Source of the DNA: Candidatus Nomurabacteria bacterium
GTDB taxonomy: Bacteria > Patescibacteriota > Minisyncoccia > Phycocordibacterales > UBA9973
Assembly: GCA_009695015.1 (NCBI GenBank)
Contig: SIBT01000007.1
Span: 1-24,703 of the forward strand
DNA: 24,703 nucleotides
Direction: 5' to 3'
Part shown: piece by piece, positions 21,495 through 24,703 of the stretch
Numbering within the stretch: the stretch's first letter is position 1
Layout: each line of letters begins with the position of its first letter
Made by a program: the position numbers and the translations under genes
The notes under the pieces: generated by a model
The model's database searches: none
What the model was told of the DNA's origin: nothing
What the model saw: the letters and a program-made list of their open reading frames with translations, nothing else

Positions 21495-23933
21495 ATGCCA
21501 AAAGAAGACAAACAAAATCCCAAAACTCTTATATTACTCGATTCTCACGCTATTATTCACCGGGCTTATCATGCTTTGCCGGAGTTTTTGTCTTCCAAAG
21601 GGGAGCCTACAGGAGCTCTTTATGGTCTCGCTTCTATGCTCATGAAGATTATTACGGATTTAAAACCGGATTATATAGTGGCTTGTTATGATTTGCCGGG
21701 AAAAACTTTTCGCCACGAGGCTTATAATGCTTATAAAGCTGGTCGGGCAAAGACGGACGATGCACTTATAACACAATTAAAAAATTCTCGTCAGATTTTC
21801 GAGGCTTTTGGTGTGCCTATGTATGATGCTATCGGTTTTGAGGCGGATGATGTGTTGGGGACTATTGTAGAGCAGATGAAGAACTTCACCTCTCAACCTC
21901 TCCTTAACAAAGAGAGGTTGAATATAATTATTGCTTCAGGCGACATGGATACGATGCAACTAATCGATGATAAAAAAGTACAAGTTTATACTCTTAAGAA
22001 GGGAATCAATGATACTATTTTATACGATGAAGATGCAGTTGTAGCTCGTTTTGGATTTAAGCCAGAGCTTTTGCCGGATTATAAAGGTTTGCGCGGGGAC
22101 ACTTCGGACAACATCAAAGGTATCAAAGGTATCGGAGAAAAAACTGCGACGACGCTCATTAGTCAATTTGGCACCGTTGAAGAAATTTATAAAAAGTTGA
22201 AAAAAAATCCAGAATTATTTACTGAGGCTGGTTGTAGTCCTAGAATAATTGAATTATTAAAAAATAACGAAGAAGAAGCGCTGTTTTCAAAAACTTTAGC
22301 CAAGATCAGGACCGATGCACCGATGAAATTTATTTTACCGGAGAAAACTTTTTGGGAAAATGTAGATTTAAAAAAAATAGAACAAGTTTTCGCTCTGTTT
22401 GAATTTCGGAGTTTGTTTGGACGCTTGAAAAACTTTTTTTGGGATCACAAAACCTCACCCCCAACCTCTCTCCTGACAGGAGAGGGTGGTGAGGTGACAA
22501 AAAAAAATAAAGAGCAAATTGATCCAATCAAGCTCCAAGAAGCTAGTATCGCTCTATGGCTCATCAATTCAGATATCTCAAATCCACAGCTCGATGATAT
22601 TTTAATGTTTGCTGGCGAGAGCTATTTCGAAAATGCGTATGACTTCATTTTTAAAAAACTAAAAGAAGAAAATCTGGACAAAATATTTAAAGAAATTGAA
22701 AAGCCTATAATGTCCGTAGTAAAACAGATGGAAGATCACGGAATTTTGATCGATAAAAAATATTTTACAAATTTATCAGTTGAATATCATACAGAATTAG
22801 ATAAATTGACTGCAAAAATATATAAAATGGCGGGGGTAGAGTTTAATATAAATTCTCCAAAGCAATTAGGCGAAGTGCTTTTTGATAAAATGGGTATTAA
22901 GTCAAGAGGTAAATCAGCAAAGAAAAGTGCAAATGGATCTTTTTCTACTAAGGTTTCAGTTCTGGAGGAATTAGAAGAAGAAAATCCAATCATAAAAGAA
23001 ATACTATCTTATCGAGAATTACAAAAATTACTTTCTACTTATATTGATGTGATTCCGCAAATGGCTGGAAATGACGGGAGATTACATGCAAAATTTTTAC
23101 AAAATGGTAGCACCACAGGCAGATTTTCTTCGCAGAATCCGAATTTGCAAAATTTACCGATTAAAACAGAATTGGGTAAGAGAATCCGAAGCGGATTTGT
23201 GGCACAAAAGGGCTACAAACTCTGCGCTTTTGATTATAGTCAGATTGAACTGCGTGTGGCGGCTATGGTCTCTCTCGATAAAAAAATGACCCAGATTTTT
23301 AAAGAGGGGAAAGATATTCATTCCGGAGTCGCATCTTTTGTTTTTGGTGTGCCAATAGAAAAAGTTGATAGAGAAATGCGTAGAGAAGCAAAAGTAATAA
23401 ACTTTGGAATTATTTATGGCATGGGAGTTTCTGCTTTACGTAAGAGTCTCGGAGGTACTCGAGAGGAAGCACAAAAATTTTACGATAATTATTTCAATCA
23501 ATTTTCCGGTGTGCGAGATTACTTAGAAGAAGTAAAAAAGTTTGCGCTAAAAAATACTTTTACTGAGACTTTATTCGGTAGGCGCAGATATTTTCTAAAT
23601 ATAAATTCTAAAATTCCATTTTTAAAAAACATAGCCGAGCGCACAGCTACGAATGCACCGATCCAAGGCACTGCTGCGGATATTATCAAGCTTGCTATTA
23701 AATATGCAGAAGAAGATCTAAAAAAAGCTGAGCTATTAAATCATGTTCACTTGGTCTTACAAATTCATGATGAACTAGTGTATGAAGTAGAAGAAAGTGT
23801 GTTAATACAAGCTGATAAAATAATCAAAAATGCTATGCAGGGCGTGATCGAGAGATCATATTTGCATTATAAAACCGAAATTCCACTCGAAGTGCATTCA
23901 GGTTGTGGAGACAATTTTGGGAATGTAAAATGA
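21495..23933 (+). CDS. polA: DNA polymerase I, without a recognisable proofreading domain
   Basis: An 812-residue protein. The 5'-3' exonuclease domain (about 10-290) has LLDSHAIIHRAYHAL, AYKAGRAKTDDAL, FEADDVLGT, IASGDMDTMQL and the helix-hairpin-helix KGIKGIGEKTATTL. The polymerase domain (about 400-812) has TGRFSSQNPNLQNLP, motif A DYSQIELR (D580), motif B with R629/K633/F637 in RREAKVINFGIIYG, and motif C QIHDELVYEV (H758, D759, E760). Only about 60 residues (340-400) lie where the roughly 190-residue 3'-5' exonuclease domain would be, and I see none of its carboxylate motifs. Two palindromic elements are inserted in frame, near residues 131-143 and 318-334. It should still process Okazaki fragments and fill gaps, presumably without proofreading. 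Confidence 0.96.
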   Translation: MPKEDKQNPKTLILLDSHAIIHRAYHALPEFLSSKGEPTGALYGLASMLMKIITDLKPDYIVACYDLPGKTFRHEAYNAYKAGRAKTDDALITQLKNSRQIFEAFGVPMYDAIGFEADDVLGTIVEQMKNFTSQPLLNKERLNIIIASGDMDTMQLIDDKKVQVYTLKKGINDTILYDEDAVVARFGFKPELLPDYKGLRGDTSDNIKGIKGIGEKTATTLISQFGTVEEIYKKLKKNPELFTEAGCSPRIIELLKNNEEEALFSKTLAKIRTDAPMKFILPEKTFWENVDLKKIEQVFALFEFRSLFGRLKNFFWDHKTSPPTSLLTGEGGEVTKKNKEQIDPIKLQEASIALWLINSDISNPQLDDILMFAGESYFENAYDFIFKKLKEENLDKIFKEIEKPIMSVVKQMEDHGILIDKKYFTNLSVEYHTELDKLTAKIYKMAGVEFNINSPKQLGEVLFDKMGIKSRGKSAKKSANGSFSTKVSVLEELEEENPIIKEILSYRELQKLLSTYIDVIPQMAGNDGRLHAKFLQNGSTTGRFSSQNPNLQNLPIKTELGKRIRSGFVAQKGYKLCAFDYSQIELRVAAMVSLDKKMTQIFKEGKDIHSGVASFVFGVPIEKVDREMRREAKVINFGIIYGMGVSALRKSLGGTREEAQKFYDNYFNQFSGVRDYLEEVKKFALKNTFTETLFGRRRYFLNINSKIPFLKNIAERTATNAPIQGTAADIIKLAIKYAEEDLKKAELLNHVHLVLQIHDELVYEVEESVLIQADKIIKNAMQGVIERSYLHYKTEIPLEVHSGCGDNFGNVK
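21888..21924 (+). repeat. Palindromic insert in the polA exonuclease domain
   Basis: TCAACCTCT pairs with AGAGGTTGA, with CTT/AAAG inside. It encodes SQPLLNKERLN in the loop before IIIASGDMD, where family members usually have a shorter connection. Confidence 0.5.
22449..22498 (+). repeat. Palindromic insert in the polA inter-domain linker
   Basis: CCTCACC pairs with GGTGAGG and CTCTCCTG with CAGGAGAG at the centre. It encodes TSPPTSLLTGEGGEVT between the exonuclease and the remnant middle domain. It is GC-rich against an AT-rich background. Confidence 0.65.
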
Positions 23934-23945
23934 TTATTTTTGTGT

Positions 23946-23951
23946 TAGAAT
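23946..23951 (+). promoter_or_regulatory. Extended -10 (TGTTAGAAT) for the 23958 gene
   Basis: TAGAAT with TG-T upstream ends 6 nt before the ATG; the ten bases GTGTTAGAAT are identical to those before tyrS. Confidence 0.55.
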
Positions 23952-23957
23952 ATAAAG

Positions 23958-24449
23958 ATGGAGAATGATATTACAACAGAACAGGTTTCAAGTAAAGAAA
24001 TATTACACAGAAGCAAAGTACATCAGATTTTGGCACATTCGTACAGTTTGTATTTTATTTTATTTTTAGTTGGTGTTTGTTTTGATATTATTTTTAAGTT
24101 TAAAATTTTAACAAGCTCTATTTTACTGCCAGTTGGTTTTGTTTTCTTAATATTTGCAACTTTGTTGATTCTTTGGGCGCAACAGACTTCGCGAAATTTA
24201 AAAATAGAGAATCTAAATAAAGAAACTTTTTGCAAAGGGCCTTATTGTTATACTAGGAGTCCGACACACTGGGGACTTTTTTTATTGATGTTGGGATTTG
24301 GAATTATTGCCAATGCTCTTTTTATAATTTTAACCACTATTGTTTCCTTTATTATTTCGAGGTTTGTGTTTTTAGAGAAACAAGAAAATATTCTCGCTCA
24401 AAAATACGGTACTCCTTATCTTGAATATAAAAAGTCAGTCAAGATATAA
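23958..24449 (+). CDS. Isoprenylcysteine carboxyl methyltransferase-like membrane protein
   Basis: A 163-residue protein with about four hydrophobic segments (about 28-45, 50-72, 92-113 and 115-135). The C-terminal half has the ICMT/PEMT-like pattern: FCKGPYCYTRSPTHWGLFLLM, then FGIIANALFIIL, then FLEKQENILAQKYGTPYLEY with the EExxLxxxYGxxYxxY spacing of the family. In most relatives the first motif reads RHPxY; here it is RSPTH, so the His and Tyr are both changed. The predicted role is SAM-dependent methylation of a small or lipid substrate at the membrane; the altered motif makes the activity uncertain. It starts 24 nt after polA from its own -10. Confidence 0.75.
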   Translation: MENDITTEQVSSKEILHRSKVHQILAHSYSLYFILFLVGVCFDIIFKFKILTSSILLPVGFVFLIFATLLILWAQQTSRNLKIENLNKETFCKGPYCYTRSPTHWGLFLLMLGFGIIANALFIILTTIVSFIISRFVFLEKQENILAQKYGTPYLEYKKSVKI

Positions 24450-24450
24450 T
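24445..24450 (+). promoter_or_regulatory. -10 element TATAAT for holA overlapping the upstream stop codon
   Basis: TATAAT spans the TAA stop (24447-24449) of the preceding gene and ends 7 nt before the holA ATG. Confidence 0.5.
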
Positions 24451-24457
24451 ATATTTT

Positions 24458-24703
24458 ATGTTATATCTTTTTTCAGGAGACGATGCAAAAAATAAACTCA
24501 TCAGTTATGAAAAGTTTATAAAGTTTATTCCAAAAGGCGAAGATCTTTTTTTTATAAGCCGAAATAATTTTAACCAAATGCAGATTGAGAGCCTATATTC
24601 TGGCTCCAATCTTTTTTTTAAAAAATCGGTAGCAATATTTTCTAACATATTTGAATATGAAGAGACGCGTGATTTTATTTTGGATAAACTCACCTTCATG
24701 GGG
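24458..24703 (+). CDS. holA: DNA polymerase III delta subunit, N-terminus (partial)
   Basis: An ATG at 24458 opens a frame that runs off the window end (82 codons seen). The product begins MLYLFSGDDAKNKLISYEKF and continues with FFISRNNFNQMQIESLYSG, SNLFFKKSVAIFSNIFEYEE and ETRDFILDKL. This follows the pattern of HolA N-terminal domains: a start strand ending in G-D-D, a segment choosing which strand is loaded (SLYSGSNLFFKKSVAIFSN), then a helix. HolA opens the beta clamp during loading, so it would act on the dnaN product. The rest of the gene, including the AAA+ core, is outside the window. The call rests on this short pattern. Confidence 0.7.
   Translation, partial: MLYLFSGDDAKNKLISYEKFIKFIPKGEDLFFISRNNFNQMQIESLYSGSNLFFKKSVAIFSNIFEYEETRDFILDKLTFMG

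Overview
The window is AT-rich and tightly packed. It looks like the chromosomal origin region of a small-genome bacterium of the Candidate Phyla Radiation (Patescibacteria), most likely a Parcubacteria-type lineage. The evidence is the PrgI / separate TraC-like domain / VirB4 / two-helix pilin cluster, the general lack of Shine-Dalgarno sequences, and several lineage-style proteins of unknown function. The lineage call is inference from gene content; no 16S gene is present.

Layout. (1) 1-6731, plus strand: the end of an unknown gene, then a cluster for a type IV secretion-like or pilus-like envelope machine: unknown helical protein, PrgI-like membrane protein, TraC-like VirB4 N-terminal domain, VirB4 ATPase, a signal-peptide protein, a two-helix pilin and a membrane-anchored probable beta-propeller protein. 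A long perfect inverted repeat ends this cluster. (2) 6749-8709, minus strand: khpB/jag, yidC, yidD, rnpA, rpmH, the classic origin-flanking cluster. The 44-codon rpmH is easily missed. (3) 8710-11461: DnaA boxes on both sides of dnaA, then dnaN, consistent with a two-part oriC. (4) 11538-16058: a class A penicillin-binding protein (minus), divergent tyrS (plus), a 41-residue acidic protein, and ruvC (minus). (5) 16126-21450: ruvB, an ACT-domain-like protein and pilB on the minus strand, with five apparently free-standing plus-strand RNA units between them. Most of these have a promoter, stable hairpins and an intrinsic terminator; one has a 6S RNA-like architecture. (6) 21495-24703: polA without a recognisable proofreading domain, a small membrane methyltransferase-like protein, and the start of holA (clamp-loader delta).

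Three themes link the region. First, many genes start exactly 6 or 7 nt after a -10 hexamer, often an extended TGnTA(G/T)AAT, so their mRNAs should be leaderless or nearly so. Second, short GC-rich palindromic elements sit in intergenic DNA and in frame inside genes (polA twice, the 220-aa and 457-aa proteins of the secretion cluster). Two copies, one coding and one intergenic, align without gaps at 33 of 45 positions. Third, the ruvC-ruvB-pilB-polA interval is unusually dense in structured RNA candidates whose class I could not recognise.

DNA replication and repair (dnaA, dnaN, polA, holA, ruvC, ruvB), membrane insertion and translation (yidC, yidD, rnpA, rpmH, tyrS), wall synthesis (PBP) and surface machines (T4SS-like cluster, pilB) make up nearly all recognisable function. 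I saw no tRNA, rRNA, CRISPR array or insertion sequence.
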